Positions 11,223-22,745 of a stretch of DNA of 64,000 nt are shown here, in pieces. Both the position numbers and the translations under genes were made by a program. Below the pieces are notes generated by a model. It was not told the DNA's origin. It saw nothing but the letters and a program-made list of their open reading frames with translations, and searched no databases. The stretch is from Mytilus trossulus (taxonomy: Eukaryota > Mollusca > Bivalvia > Mytilida > Mytilidae), in contig NC_086373.1 of assembly GCF_036588685.1 (NCBI RefSeq), forward strand, positions 4,340,001 through 4,404,000, read 5' to 3'. Position 1 is the first letter of the stretch; each line of letters begins with the position of its first letter.

Positions 11223-14200
11223 ATGGAAGAAAACAAGCGATTTTTGTGTCATGCTTGTAAATTTTCAAGCACTTATCAATATTTTGGGACAAATCCAAAT
11301 TTTGCAAAGAATATCATGTAAGAAGTCTAAATCATTATCTAAACTTTTATCTAGGTTTTTGTATGAAACTGGCTATAAGATAAGCCTGAAGAGTGAAGTT
11401 TATAATTTTGGCCCCATCAAAAAATTATGAGAACCATTATAAATTTACAGAGAACAAATGTGAGCCAAAATTTGTTCCTGTGAAAAAAGTTCCGGTGGAA
11501 CATATTTCATATGAAATAAGTCCCGGGAGAACTTTTTTTCCTGTGAAAAAAGTTCCGGTGGAACATATTTCATATGATGTCCTGGGAGAACTTTTTTCAC
11601 AGACAATTTCTATATAATTTGTTCCATCTCTATGAAATAAGTTCCGGGTTGGTGAAATTTGTTGCTTACCTAGTGAAATAAGTTCCATGTTTGTGATATT
11701 TGTTCCTTAACTGGTAAAATAAGTTCTGGATTTATGAGAATTGTTCCTCACCTGGTGAAATAAGTTCCATGTCTGTGAAATATGTTCCACTGGTTGAACA
11801 AGTTATCTTACATACTGAGCACTTGTCATCAGTGAGTTTAAAGTCATTAAAAAAAAATCATGTATTATATTGAAAATGGGATTAATAAAAAATGTGTTAA
11901 CATCCAATTTGGATCATGTGGAGTAAAACAAAAGTTTAATAACTTACTCAATTTATAATACTAAAAATGACACTTATGAACCAGGAAAGAGCAGAATAAA
12001 AAAATAATAATAAAAGTCATTCCCAAAAAAAGTATAATAGTTAAAGATGAACATTTGTACTTTTTTTTGAAAAGGACTAAGTGACTGATCAATTATATTA
12101 AAAGACATAAAGAAACAAAATACACACTCTTTTAAAACTGTGCAATGACCATAGCTAAAAACATGTATGATTAGAACACCCATGACAGATCAACAGGCAA
12201 CAAGGAGATCAAATACCACATAAATGATAAAACATACATTTTAGATATAAATTATGATACATGATCATCCCTTTTATTTCTTATCTTCATCCTACAGTCA
12301 TGCCTTTAATTACAAATGTACCCCATGCTAGCACTGTACTTATTTTCTCAGTGTGAAATAGGTTGGAGCAGAACATTTTCTGAAAAATGATTGATTTCTA
12401 TATATTTAATACCTTCGTTCAAAACTAATATCACAGGAACTTATTTCACTTATTTTTTAAAATTTTAATATTGGAACAAAACTCATGGTGCTGTGATTTT
12501 TGTTCCTGGAACTTATTTCGTACTTGGTTGAAAAATTAGTTCCGGAACAAATTTTTTAGTGCTGGAAAATATTTTCTGTGACATAAGTTCCGGTGGAACA
12601 TATTTCATATGAAATTTGTTCCGGCGGAACAAATATCACGCCGGAACAAATATTTTGTTACACAAACTCCACCCCTGATGTGTAGATTGTGTTTTTGTCT
12701 GGTTTTTAACCGGATTTTTGTGACAAAAATGTAGGTTATTGATTTGGGGATGCTCGGCGGGCGGGCGGTCGGCCGGGCGGCAATCAAATATTGTCTGTGC
12801 ATTAACTCATGAACCGTTCAACCAAAGCTTTTAAAATTTTAATATGTTGTTACTTACAACTAAATGAAGGTCAAGTTCAATAATGGAGATTTTGACTTTT
12901 ACCGTTCAGGAGTTATGGTTCTTGAAAGATTGAAAAATGGTGTTTCCAGTAGTGTCCGTGCATTTACGCATGAACCGTTCTACCAAAGCTTCCCAAATTT
13001 TAACATGTTGTTACGATGACAAAATAGAGGTCAAGTTCAATAATGATGATTTGGACTTTTACCGTTCAGGAGTTATGGTTCTTGAAAGATCGTAAAATGG
13101 CGTTTCCAGTTGTGTCCGTGCATTTACCCATGAACTGTTCTACCAAAGCTTCCCAAATTTTGATATATTGTTACTGATGACTAAATGGAGGTCAAGTTCA
13201 ATAATGACGATTTTGACCTTTACCGTTCAGGAGTTATGGTTCTTGAAAGATCGTAAAATGGTGTTTCCATTCACTTTGTTGCATTTACTCACGAACCATT
13301 CAATCTAAGCTTTTCAAATTTTAATATGTTGATACTGATGATAAAATAGAGGTCAAATTTGATATTGACTATTTTCACTTTCAACAATCATCAGTAATGG
13401 TTCTTGTGATATTGCCAGGACACAAATAAATGCTAATTAATCTGGTTTGCTGTCGTTGTGACAGCCTCTTGTTTTTTCTTTCTTATTTTTATTTTTGAAA
13501 AAAGAACTGCCATACTTACTTAGTTTTCTCGTTTGAATTGTTTTACATTGTCTTATCGGGACCTTTTTCGATGTAAGGCGTCAAAGAAAAAATTATAATA
13601 GCCTTTCAAGACGTCATAATTATTTGGACTATCAAACCACATTCTTTTTCATATTACCAAAATGTTCTGGGTTACTCTGTTTTTGATTGTAATACAAGGC
13701 ATGCATTACCTTAGTCCAAATAATTATGACGTCTGGCAAGGCTATTTTAATTTTTTTCTGGGACGCCTTCCTAGGACGTCACAGAAAAATAATAAAATGG
13801 CCGTCCAAGACGTCATAATTATTTGGACTAGCATTACCTGTGAACAGGTGAAAGGGGATGAATTCTGTATGCATATTTGTTTTTAACTCAAACATATTTT
13901 AACTTCAAAATTGTTAAAAAAAGACACGGAAATGACTTAACGATCCAAATTGTGTTCTGTGAATAGTGAATTTAGTTGTGAGTTATTTATGTTATGATGA
14001 TTCATATTCAATGCATGTAAACAAAGAAGGGAAATGTTTTTTTTATATCTTCTTCTTCTTATGGTATCCAGTTATCCATCAGATTTTTGATGATTACTAA
14101 CTGCTGCGCATGCGTAGGATCATAATAAATAAATATTTACAAAATAAAAGTGCCAAAAAATAAACAAATACTTACATGACATGTGGTTAAAACTATTTAC

Positions 14201-16678
14201 ATAACTACTAGGTTTACTGTTCTATATTGTAGAGAACAGTAGGTGTTAACTGTTCTCTAAAAATATTTAAAGTGGGAGAAAGTACTACCTTTATACCTCT
14301 AGCCAATGCAGAAAAGCAAACTCATAACAATTTGCACATTAACATTCAGTTCTTGAAAGAGAAGTCCAAGTCTGATGTCAGAAGATGTAACCAAAGAAAA
14401 AAAAGAAAATGACATTATACATAAATAACATCATCAGACTACTGCAGTGAACTGACATTCCAGCTCCAGACTGTAATTAAACTGATTGAAAGATTATGTC
14501 TTCATCATATAAATATCAAACTACCTTTTTGATACACAAAATATAGTGCATTGATCATAATATTCTATACATCCTATGCATGAACATTTCCAGAAATTTA
14601 TGAAATGTAATATATGCTCAGATATTCAAGTCACAAAACAAAGAAAGTTATCTTTAAAAATTGGAGTTATCTCCCATTGTCCAGAATTGTCATGATTGTA
14701 GTTGAATCAATTTATTGACAATGCAATATTTAATTTGACTTCTTCCTCATAAATTAACACACAATCTTTACCCTTATGTGCTTACAAGCTTTATTTTCTT
14801 TTTGTACTCTAGTTTAATGGAAGACTCATATTTGTGCAAGGATCCGTTCAGTGCTGAAGGAGGCTTTATTACTCTTGGTTCACACTGTTCCATGTGTCAG
14901 ATGTCCGTCTGCTGTTCTACGGTAACATCATTACTATGCTAGCTGTTTGTTATGGAATGTAGTGTGAAATTATTTTAAAGTATGACTTTCATTTCTCCTG
15001 TCCATGGAGATATAACATAAAAATATGTGGTTCACACTGAATAAGGAGTATAGCAGGTACATGTAGTTAAAAAGTCAGTGCACCACATTTTTGAGGTTAT
15101 TTCAAATAGACAGAAAAATAGTAGTCATTCCTAATAATTTAAATTTATATTTTTTTTTAAAGTAGTAAATCATGAAAAGATTTTGATGACGTCAGAGTTT
15201 CATAACAAATTATGTAAATCTGCTTATAGACAAAAAACTATCATCTAATGACAAGATTTGGTAATACGTTTTGGTTATAGGAAAACATAATAGAAGATAA
15301 TAAAACTTTTTCAAGGAGAACTTTGAACGAGTGAAAAAGGACTGAAATAAGTTTTTTTTATTGAAAATACAAATTTCATACTCTGGAAATAAAATTAAGA
15401 ATGGAAATGGGGAATGTGTCAAAAAGACAACCGGACCATAGAAAAAACAACACCAATAGGTCTTCAATGAAGCAAGAAAGTTCTGCACCCAGAGGCGTCC
15501 TTCAGCTGGCCCCTAAACAAATATATACTAGTTGAGTGATAATGAACATCATACTAATTTCCAAATTGTACACAAGAAACTAGAATTAAAATAATACAAG
15601 ACTAACAAAGGGTAAACTAAGAGGCTCCTGACTTGTTAGTATTTCTCAATTACTGTGTTTTTAACTAAATTATTTATAACCTTTGATTTATTCAAAATTT
15701 GCAAAAATACCATCGCCAAGTAGCTGAAAGTATAAAATTAAAGAAATGTGCTTCATTTTGATGAACTGTAAAGAAAAATAAAAAAAAATAGTTCTGTATC
15801 TTTGACATTGTTTGACAGACAGTTGAAATATTAAATTTTATGTTTTACAGGATTGCAGCTTGTTTTATACTAAGAGATTTTGTATAGATTGTGTTAAATC
15901 AAAGATTGGACAGTTTCCTCAAGAAATTCAACAGGTTAGAACTACATGGTTATTCATTAGTATTATTAACTTTTAACTATATGACACTTTCAATGCATAT
16001 TTTTGGTAGATACATGCATGACCGTTGGTTTTCCCGTTTGAATGGTTTTACACTAGTAATTTTGGGGCCCTTTATAGCTTGTTTTTCGATGTGAGCCAAG
16101 GCTCCGTGTTGAAGGCCGTACTTAAACCTATAATGGTTTACTTTTTAAATTGTTACTTGGATGGAGAGTTGTCTCATTGGCACTCACACCACATCTTCCT
16201 ATATCTATGGTCTAGACTAGCAGCTGCATGTACATTGTACTAGTCATAGCTACTTTCCAGATACTTAGCAATGTAAATTCGTATTCAGTTGCAGCTTAGA
16301 TATACTGGCTGAATGATATGACTTAAAGACAGTCCCTGTACCTCCTCACAGGCTTTTTATTGCTAATTAAAAATCAAGTTTAAAAAGTTACCAAACATTC
16401 ATGCAACTTAGCAGAAGGATTTGACCAATTCTCAGATGCCTAAAATTTTAATTGTCTTTTTTTTTCTTTTTTTTTTAAAGTATTTTTTTTCAAGCTCTCA
16501 TGTTTCCATGACTTTGATTAGATTTTCATGCACATGTTGTGTTTGCAATACAGACACTTTCAACATGTAATCAATTAATATTGAATAGTGATGAATCCAG
16601 TAATTATTTAGATAATATTCTGATCAGAACTAATGAAATATTTTGTTTTATCTTCAGGAAATTTCACGTAAAACTTGA
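11223..16678 (+). CDS. CDPF1: Cysteine-rich DPF-motif protein CDPF1, complete, four exons
   Basis: Exons 11,223-11,317, 14,813-14,921, 15,851-15,934 and 16,658-16,678 have GT/AG borders and phases that close exactly, giving 102 residues. The start ATG sits in a strong context (GTCCACCATGG). Cysteine pairs: CHAC (9-12), CSMC (57-60), C65/C70 and CIDC (79-82); the name-giving KDPF is at residues 41-44 and a conserved CSLFYTKRFC run at 70-79. This order matches vertebrate CDPF1, a small protein (~118 residues) of unknown molecular function; the paired cysteines suggest metal binding (inference). The C-terminus is shorter than in vertebrates: the last exon adds six codons. AATAAA at 17,003-17,008 is a plausible poly(A) signal. 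Introns are full of repeats: the GTTCC clusters, a pearl-like element and a MITE in intron 1, family B in introns 1 and 2, and family A in intron 3. Confidence 0.92.
11470..12665. repeat. Two clusters of GTTCC/GGAAC motifs flanking an AT-rich core
   Basis: From 11,470 to 11,790 the word GTTCC (often AAATAAGTTCC) recurs every 25-40 bp, with a 63-bp duplication around TTCCGGTGGAACATATTTCA at 11,489 and 11,552. After ~600 bp of plain sequence the words return at 12,430-12,665, largely as GGAACTTATTTC, including another GTTCCGGTGGAACATATTTC. Clusters at both ends suggest subterminal binding sites of a DNA transposon lying in CDPF1 intron 1, but I could not define its termini. Confidence 0.55.
12720..13475 (+). 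mobile_element. Tandem-core element with 160-bp units (pearl/Helitron-like)
   Basis: A GC-rich leader (GGCGGGCGGTCGGCCGGGCG at about 12,757) precedes four diverged ~160-bp units; GTCCGTGCATTTAC recurs 160 bp apart and each unit carries GGTCAAGTTCAATAATG and AGGAGTTATGGTTCTTGAAA. The end carries the hairpin GCTGTC-GTTGT-GACAGC followed by CTCTTG. Layout matches the elements at 5,165 and 51,540, but the core sequence differs. It lies in CDPF1 intron 1. Confidence 0.65.
13575..13631. mobile_element. Solo half of the 13,712 MITE
   Basis: Ends CAAGACGTCATAATTATT then TGGACTA, the same as the right half of the complete element 80 bp downstream; the preceding bases also match it with differences. 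It has no left half. Confidence 0.75.
13712..13830. mobile_element. 119-bp MITE with 9-bp target duplication (MULE-like)
   Basis: Left end TAGTCCAAATAATTATGACG and right end CGTCATAATTATTTGGACTA are exact reverse complements, and similarity continues inwards (GGCNNGGCTATTTTAAT against its complement). GCATTACCT is duplicated exactly at 13,703-13,711 and 13,831-13,839. A 9-bp duplication fits the Mutator-like superfamily. It lies in CDPF1 intron 1. Confidence 0.88.
14216..14262. repeat. Overlapping hairpins built on AGAACAGT
   Basis: TACTGTTCT, then AGAGAACAGT, then ACTGTTCTCT follow one another, so the middle copy can pair with either neighbour. A small fold-back remnant in CDPF1 intron 1; function unknown. 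Confidence 0.6.
14285..14520 (-). mobile_element. Internal fragment of family B retroelement
   Basis: Matches 47,880-48,100 in order: TATACCTCTA-CCAATG, CACATTAA-ATTCAG, GTCTGATGTCAGAAGATGTA, GCTCCAGACT and GATTGAAAGATTATG. Neither the 3' end nor the coding part is present. Confidence 0.75.
15388..15660 (-). mobile_element. Family B retroelement 3'-end fragment
   Basis: Carries GAATGGAAATGGGGAATGTG, AGGCGTCCTTCAGCTGGCCC, ATATATACTAGTT and AGAGGCTCCTGACTTG in the family order. It sits in CDPF1 intron 2, antisense to that gene. Confidence 0.8.
16010..16215 (+). mobile_element. Variant of family A repeat
   Basis: Has GGGGCCCTTTATAGCTTG, TGTTGAAGGCCGTAC and the terminal GTTGTCTCATTGGCACTCAC then CACATCTTCC. 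Same architecture as the family at 23,713-24,427 but a distinct subfamily (GGCACTCACACC rather than GGCAATCATACC). In CDPF1 intron 3. Confidence 0.75.
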
Positions 16679-17995
16679 CAGAAATAAGAACAATTTAATC
16701 ATGGATGTCAAAAGCCATCACAGAACTTGCGACTCAGAGCTTTTTATGTTCCAGTAAAAATCAACTTAGATCCAAAGACAGTCGTTAGATTGATACAAAT
16801 TCCAGAAGAATATGCAGAGATGATAAAATCAAAGAAATCATATCAATGTTATAAAAAATATGATGTTCAAATCTTTCTAAAATTGAATTGGACTATAAAT
16901 ATTTGGAATAGAAAAGACAATTTATTACTTTTCATCCCAAATAAATTGCCATTATATACCAGTACATTAATATTTTATTTCTTCTCCAAACACCATGAAG
17001 CAAATAAAATTTGAGATTGTGTAATAAAATAAAATGACCATAAGGTTTTTAATTTTTTATTTATTTAAGGTGGATCATCAGTTTATTATATCACCTCAGA
17101 TTATGCTTTGACAAAAGAAATATTTTAACATGGTTTTTTTCAAAAATACAATAAAAAGTATGTGTCAATGTGCTATTTTCAAGCTACAAATCATGCAAAA
17201 TTGCCAAAATCTGCATAGGTATTTCATGAAAAAACACATTCATGTGAATAAAAAGAAATCTACAAGGTAGAAATGAGAAGAAAGAAAAAGAAAAAAATAC
17301 CTCTGAACTTGTTTTTTTTTACTGCAAATAATAAATTAAAATTTCCTTATCATACCGGTTTTAAAAAATATACATTAAAGTTGTCTCCCCTTAGATGGAT
17401 AGGGTTAAAAATTGAATATGAAAAAAATATATCTGGTATTTGTTTAAACATTTTAGATACTGTTAGAAATCACTTTTTTTCCCAAAAAAAGTCTTGACAC
17501 TTACTGGTAGATTGTAGATGTGTCATAATTTGCAGTCTGAGGCAATACAAGACCAATTGTGTATTGCTATTGTACAATCAAAGATGGTGGTATACAGTGA
17601 ATTTGGGTTTTAATACTCTTATTGTTCATGTCTAAATATTTGTTTTTTGTTCACTGTTTCTATTCAGGTAAATAGATAAATGGCAATTTAAACCTTTACA
17701 TTTGTATTTGTTGAAGTCCATATCATATCCACTTGAGTTCTAAGATGTCCCCTGATGTGATTCGTGATAACAAATTTTCAAGGTGTCCATTCATTCATGT
17801 TTCTGTCAGATGTCTGCCTGTCTAGGTTAACTATTGTGCTGCTTGCCATATATTTTTTATTGAAAATTAGTGCTAATCAATTTTTTTTGAGAGAGTTATG
17901 CACCTTAGAAATTTCAAATTTATTTTTTTTAAAAATGCATTCTAATAAGCCCTCTCAAGCCTACATTTTTCATAAGAATATTATGAAATCTATAC
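16679..17995. other. CDPF1 3' UTR and intergenic DNA up to the LTR element
   Basis: The first ~330 bp are a probable 3' UTR ending near the AATAAA at 17,003. The rest is AT-rich with poly-A/poly-T runs and no supported exon. It ends at the target site (ATAC, 17,992-17,995) of the LTR retrotransposon. Confidence 0.55.
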
Positions 17996-18100
17996 TGTAA
18001 TGAATATTATTCAGTTACCTTAATTATGTTATTAGGAAGTTCTAAGTTTATCTGTTAGGAAGTAGGCAAATGTTTAAATCCTTTCACTTTCGTTTCTTAA

Positions 18101-18900
18101 AGTCATAAGAAACCTCAAATCAAAAAAAAATAATGCATATGTTTTTTATAACTCAATCGATAGTTTTCATTGTAAAACTTATGTACATATACTTTTTTCT
18201 GAAGAAAATTCTTTAATTTATTCATATTTAGAAGAAGTTTACTTTATTTGAATTGCTTCCTTCCAGCAAGCAATTCCCGGGATATATTTTCCGTATGCAA
18301 GGTGACCTCAGTGTGACCCATCTCGTAAAAATCCGGTGACCACAATACGCATGGATGTCCTTAAAATAAACTATTATCTGAATTTACATGTTAAACACGT
18401 GCTCAATTTCCATGCTTTTTTGTTTATTTTTCGTCAATTGTTGACAAACAGGTGACAATCGTAATTGAGGAAACGATGATAGTCCGTTGGACGGGGACGA
18501 TAAATGGCTGGCCCGTGTTAAGAGAGAGCCACATCTCTTGCACGTTAAAGACACCCTTGTAGATTTCGAAAAAGAGTAGGCTAATGCCGCTACAAGGCAG
18601 CACTCGCACCCGCAAAGTGGAAAGGGATTAATATAAGTTGCAAAACTTGTTTCCCAATGCACTATAAATAAATATGTTTAAATTAATCGTTAAACTTTGG
18701 CTTTAAAACACGAACTTTAATTACCTGCCATATTTTCACAACAACACTGACCGATTGAAAAAAAAATTGACGATTATACGAACTTTACACGAAAAAAATG
18801 ATCAATTCGAGCACAGAAGACTAAGTTTATGATGTTTGTATGCATTGGTTTAAAAATTGGAAGAACATTATTGTTCACCGGTCACTCGTTTCTTATGACT
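18101..18900. mobile_element. TTAA-flanked inverted-repeat element inside the 5' LTR (piggyBac-like)
   Basis: Ends AGTCATAAGAAAC and GTTTCTTATGACT are perfect 13-bp inverted repeats, with TTAA on both sides (18,097-18,100 and 18,901-18,904). The 3' LTR carries the uninterrupted site GTTTCTTAATG near 26,430. A TTAA target is the hallmark of piggyBac transposons; no transposase is present. Confidence 0.9.
18440..18680 (+). mobile_element. SINE-like repeat nested in the TTAA element
   Basis: Nearly the same as 63,100-63,318: ATGATAGTCCGT-GGA, CCGTGTTAAGAGAGAGCCA, CTTGCACGTTAAA, TAATGCCGCTACAAGGCAGC, GCAAAGTGGAAAGGGATTAA. No RNA polymerase III box B is seen in this copy. Confidence 0.75.
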
Positions 18901-19696
18901 TTAATGAAGTACCTTGATATCGGTTGTAATACAGAAAATGATTTCCGAAGTTTTGGTACTGGTTCCAATCCTATCTATTTGAAAAGTAAGTGCTTGATAT
19001 TAAATTACTTTAGGTGTTATATTAAAACGTAACAGTGATACGGAATATATTTATTTCTGTTAAGAGATTATATGCATTTTGGTTAGAGATAATTCTAGAA
19101 TATTAGTAGAGTTTCTCACAATGTTAATCAGTTCGGTCCTCAGAGCTCCTAGAGTAAAGACTAAAGAAAAGGTAATTATAACTATTTCTGAAAAAGAAGT
19201 AGCTTTCCAAGGACCTTTGGTTAAACTTTTATAAGCAAGAGCCAATTGTTCTATCTGAATAAGGTGGTGACATATTGTCCTGTGGTATATAATTAAGGTG
19301 ACAAAGTGGTACTGTCCCTTTGGACCAGTGACACCTTGGCCCTGAATAAGGACCAGAGGCGCACTGGAAACCATAATTCCATATTACCTTTGAATCAAAG
19401 AGCTTAAGTACTGTAAGGCAAATAGGTTTATAGTCATATATCATATACTATTGAAGTAAGGTTAAGTCATAGTTAGGTTAAGGGTTTCATTTTGTATAAT
19501 TACCGGAAGTAATATTTTGTTAAATGTTATTAGGCTTTTATATCTAAGGTTGAATTAGTTCTTGAAACACGTTACCATTTGTAAGGGTTAGCGAACGATA
19601 CACAACAAATCCAGGGAAGTAAACCTGGTACGGATCTACGGGTACATAAAGTACTATCTGGCGTGTAGGACCCCCTCTGCACGTTACGAAATTTGA

Positions 19697-19714
19697 TGGC
19701 AGCGGTGGGATTTG
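19697..19714 (+). other. Primer-binding site, tRNA-Leu
   Basis: TGGCAGCGGTGGGATTTG lies 8 bp after the 5' LTR end. It complements the 3' end of animal tRNA-Leu(AAG) (CCCACCGCTGCCA) with one mismatch near its end, so tRNA-Leu is the likely minus-strand primer. Confidence 0.85.
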
Positions 19715-19781
19715 TTCGCTGTATAGTTGGTTAGTTGGATATATCAGTCAGTATAGTCGGACATCCATTTGTTTTATAAAT

Positions 19782-20660
19782 ATGGATAAAATTGAAAATT
19801 TATCTGCCCAATTGTAACCTCATGATATTCAAATTGTTAAGAAAAACCCCGTCAACTTGTCCAATAAGAAATCACCAGGGAAAGCCACAGGGACAAGCAT
19901 GAGTAGCGTAGAGATATTAAGGTTGAAACGTACGATAAGTCAGGTGATTGGAATGACTACCGGCCACATTTTGAGTCTTGTTCCTCTATTAACGGTTGGG
20001 ATAAGCTCGAGAAAGGGTTGTACTTAGCGGCTTCCCTTGGAGATCAAGCTCAAGGTGTTCTTGGGGATTTATCAGATGACAAGAAAAGTCATTTTGAACA
20101 GTTGGTGCGATCACTAGAAGAGAGGTTTGCTCCCCCAAATTAGTCAGAGTTGTACCAGAAACAATTGAAAGAAAGGAAGCAGAGGGCTTCAGAGACGCTT
20201 CCTGAGGTAGGACAAACGATGCGCCGGCTGGTGAATAAAGCGTACCCCACTGCTCCAGGAGAAGTCAAAGAAACATTGGCTAAAGAATACTTTTTGGATG
20301 CATTGATTAATACGGAAATGCGTATAAAAATCTAACAATCCCGTCCCCCTGACCTTAATTTTGCTATATGTTTAGCTGTAGAGTTAGAAACATTTTACAA
20401 GGCAGAAAAGCAATTTGAAGTAGGGAAAGCCCATTTATGAGCTGTAGACAATGATGAACAGGTGGTTAGAGTCTGAGTATTATGATAGGTTGTCGGATAA
20501 AATAGAGGGCCTGTTAGCAGCATTTAATGATCAATTGGCAAATATGCGTAAAGAGTTAGATGAATTTAAGAATAAATCCAACATGTCTGGACCAGTTGAT
20601 AGGTCAAATTTCTTTGCTATAATTGTGGTAAAACCGGCCACATGGCTAGAAATTGTAATG
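19782..20660 (+). pseudogene. gag remnant with zinc knuckle
   Basis: After an ATG at 19,782 the frame is soon broken. A capsid-like stretch from about 19,940 reads SGDWNDY, HFESCSSINGW, LYLAASLGDQAQGVL and RSLEERFAP, the pattern of Gypsy Gag; a TAG interrupts it at about 20,142 and the frame then reopens (20,150-20,335). A CCHC zinc knuckle (CX2CX4HX4C) lies at 20,615-20,656 in a different frame, so at least one frameshift separates capsid and nucleocapsid. Confidence 0.85.
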
Positions 20661-20769
20661 CTCCTAGAAATAGGAGCCAGAACAACCAAGGATCACCAGG
20701 ACCTTCGGTTAGGCGTACGAACAACCGTAGTAGTACACGGAAACGTAAATCTTTGTACCTCTGCTCTAA

Positions 20770-21091
20770 TACTCTTAATAATGAGGCAGGGCTCTATGTA
20801 GAGTTATTTATAAATGGAATTCATGCCAAGTTTCTTATTGATACAGGGGCTACAGTTAGTTTGGTGTCGGATACTCTATTTGAGAAATTAAAATCCAGTG
20901 ATAGGCCAGGGGTAAGGCAGGTCACCCAGGAAATAATAGCAGCTAATGGTGAGTCTTTAAAAACAGTAAGGCACTGTTTTTTTAAGCGTGGTAGTTTTCA
21001 CACTGTCATTGAAGGTGTAATAGCAGGTTTGTCAGTGGAAGGTATTCTTGGGCTATATTTTCTGCAGACAAACGGTCGAAAGTTGATTTAG
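20770..21091 (+). pseudogene. Retropepsin-type protease remnant
   Basis: The catalytic triad region LIDTGATVSL is intact; the second signature reads GILGLYFL where Asp would be expected in place of Tyr. It follows the zinc knuckle in the same frame and ends at a stop at 21,089-21,091. Confidence 0.8.
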
Positions 21092-21108
21092 GCAATAAAG
21101 TACTAGTA

Positions 21109-22745
21109 ATGGAAAGGGATAATCAACACATACCTTTGTTACTGCAGGGAAAGTTAGGCGTTTTTCGGGTGGCAGTCAAAGATAAAGTTAGCATAGCCCC
21201 AAGGTCAGAGGTAGTAATCCAGGGTGAAGTACTGAACTATGATTCAGCTGTTCAGGTGACTGGCATTATTGAACCCAGTGAAGAATTCCTTGATAGAGGA
21301 TAGGCTCTTGTAGGGAAGTCTGTTCTTATGTCTGATAAATCAGTTCCTGTTAGGCTATTAAATCTAAGTGACAGTGTCCAAGTATTAAATGTCGGTACTG
21401 TGGTCGGAAATCTTAGTGGAGCGGAAGTGGTTAGTCAGGTGGACAATCACAAGGATTATGCCCTTACTAATGAAATGGAAAAATTATTAGATAGGTCTAG
21501 TGAGAATCTTGGACATGGACAAAAAGACAAGGTCACAGAGTTGTTATTGGAATTCAAGCATCTTTTTGCCGCTTCACATTCGGATCTGGGACAAACAAAT
21601 ATTGTGAAACACAGGATTGGCACTGATGCTGCAAGGCCAATAAAGCAGCCACCACGGCGCACCCCAATAGGTCTTAGGGAAGAGGTAGATCAACATATTA
21701 ACGATATGTTGGAGAGAAACATTATTGAGCCCTCGGAAGGACCATGGTCCTCCGGAATATTGAGAAAGAAAGATGGGACCACTATGTTTTGCGTAGACTA
21801 TAGACAGTTAAACACATGTACTATCAAAGACGCGTATCCTTTGCCCCGAATTGATTATTCGCTTGAGCAGTTGTCAGGAAACGAGTGGTTTTCAACTTTG
21901 GATTTATGTTCTGGATATTGGCAGGTAGAAGTAGAGCCATCAGATCGTCATAAAACAACCTTTGCCTCCCGGAAGGGTCTTTATCAGTTTCGCTGTATGC
22001 CATTTGGTCTGGTAAACGCCCCTGCCACCTTTGAGCTTCTTATGGAGAATGTTATGGCAGGGCTCCTAAGGGACATTTGTCTCATATTTCTAGATGATAT
22101 CATAGTTATGGCTAAGAATTTTGATGAAATGATACATAATTTACGCCAGGTTTTTGTAAAGTAAGAAGGGGCAGGGCTTAAACTCAAACCCAAAAAAAGT
22201 GTCATTTGTTTGCTTAAAAGGTAACTTTTCTCGAACATGTTGTTTCTGAATCGGGTGTTGCTACCGACCCCGATAAAACTAAGTGTATAAGGGAATGGCC
22301 TGTTCCCCAGAACGTGACAGAGCTCAGACCCTTCTTGGGTTTGTGTGGTTATTATAGCCGGTACATAATACATTTTTCAGATACGGCTAAGAACTTACAC
22401 CAAATGACCGAAAATGGTCGCGAATTTCTGTGGAACAATGATAGTCAGGAGGCCTTTGAAAAGCTGAAAGGCAAATTAATCAGTGCCACAGTCCTCAGTC
22501 ATCCCAACTTCTCCCAAACATTTATTTTTGATGCGGATGCAAGTAACAGAGCGATAGGTGGTGTTTTATCACAGGTTATTGATGGCGAGGAACATGTTAT
22601 TGCATATGAGAGTAGGACCCTTTCAAAAACAGAGCGCCGTTATTGTATTACAAGGCAGGAACTGCTAGCCGTGGTCCATTTTGTTAAACATTTTCGGAAA
22701 TGGAAACACGGGAATATCTATTGGGAGATATATACTCCGTTAGCA
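21109..22745 (+). pseudogene. Reverse transcriptase and RNase H remnant
   Basis: An open frame at 21,328-22,164 holds the RT fingers and palm: CVDYRQLN, YPLPRID, STLDLCSGYWQ, FRCMPFGLVNAPATF and the catalytic FLDD box (normally YxDD or FLDD in Gypsy). A stop and frameshift near 22,164-22,310 precede the thumb and RNase H (22,314-22,745), which keeps FDADAS and ITRQELLAVV. RNase H is cut after FVKHFRKW by the inserted fragment at 22,704. Confidence 0.9.

Larger units (their letters stand above)
17996..19688 (+). repeat. 5' LTR, enlarged by a nested insertion
   Basis: Starts TGTAATGAATATT and ends TTACG; it aligns with the 3' LTR along its length apart from an 800-bp insertion (18,101-18,900) and two segments of about 80 and 50 bp present only in the 3' copy. 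Shared blocks include GGAAGTTCTAAGTTTATCTG, GGTGACATATTGTCCTGTGG and CACAACAAATCCAGGGAAGT. Confidence 0.9.
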
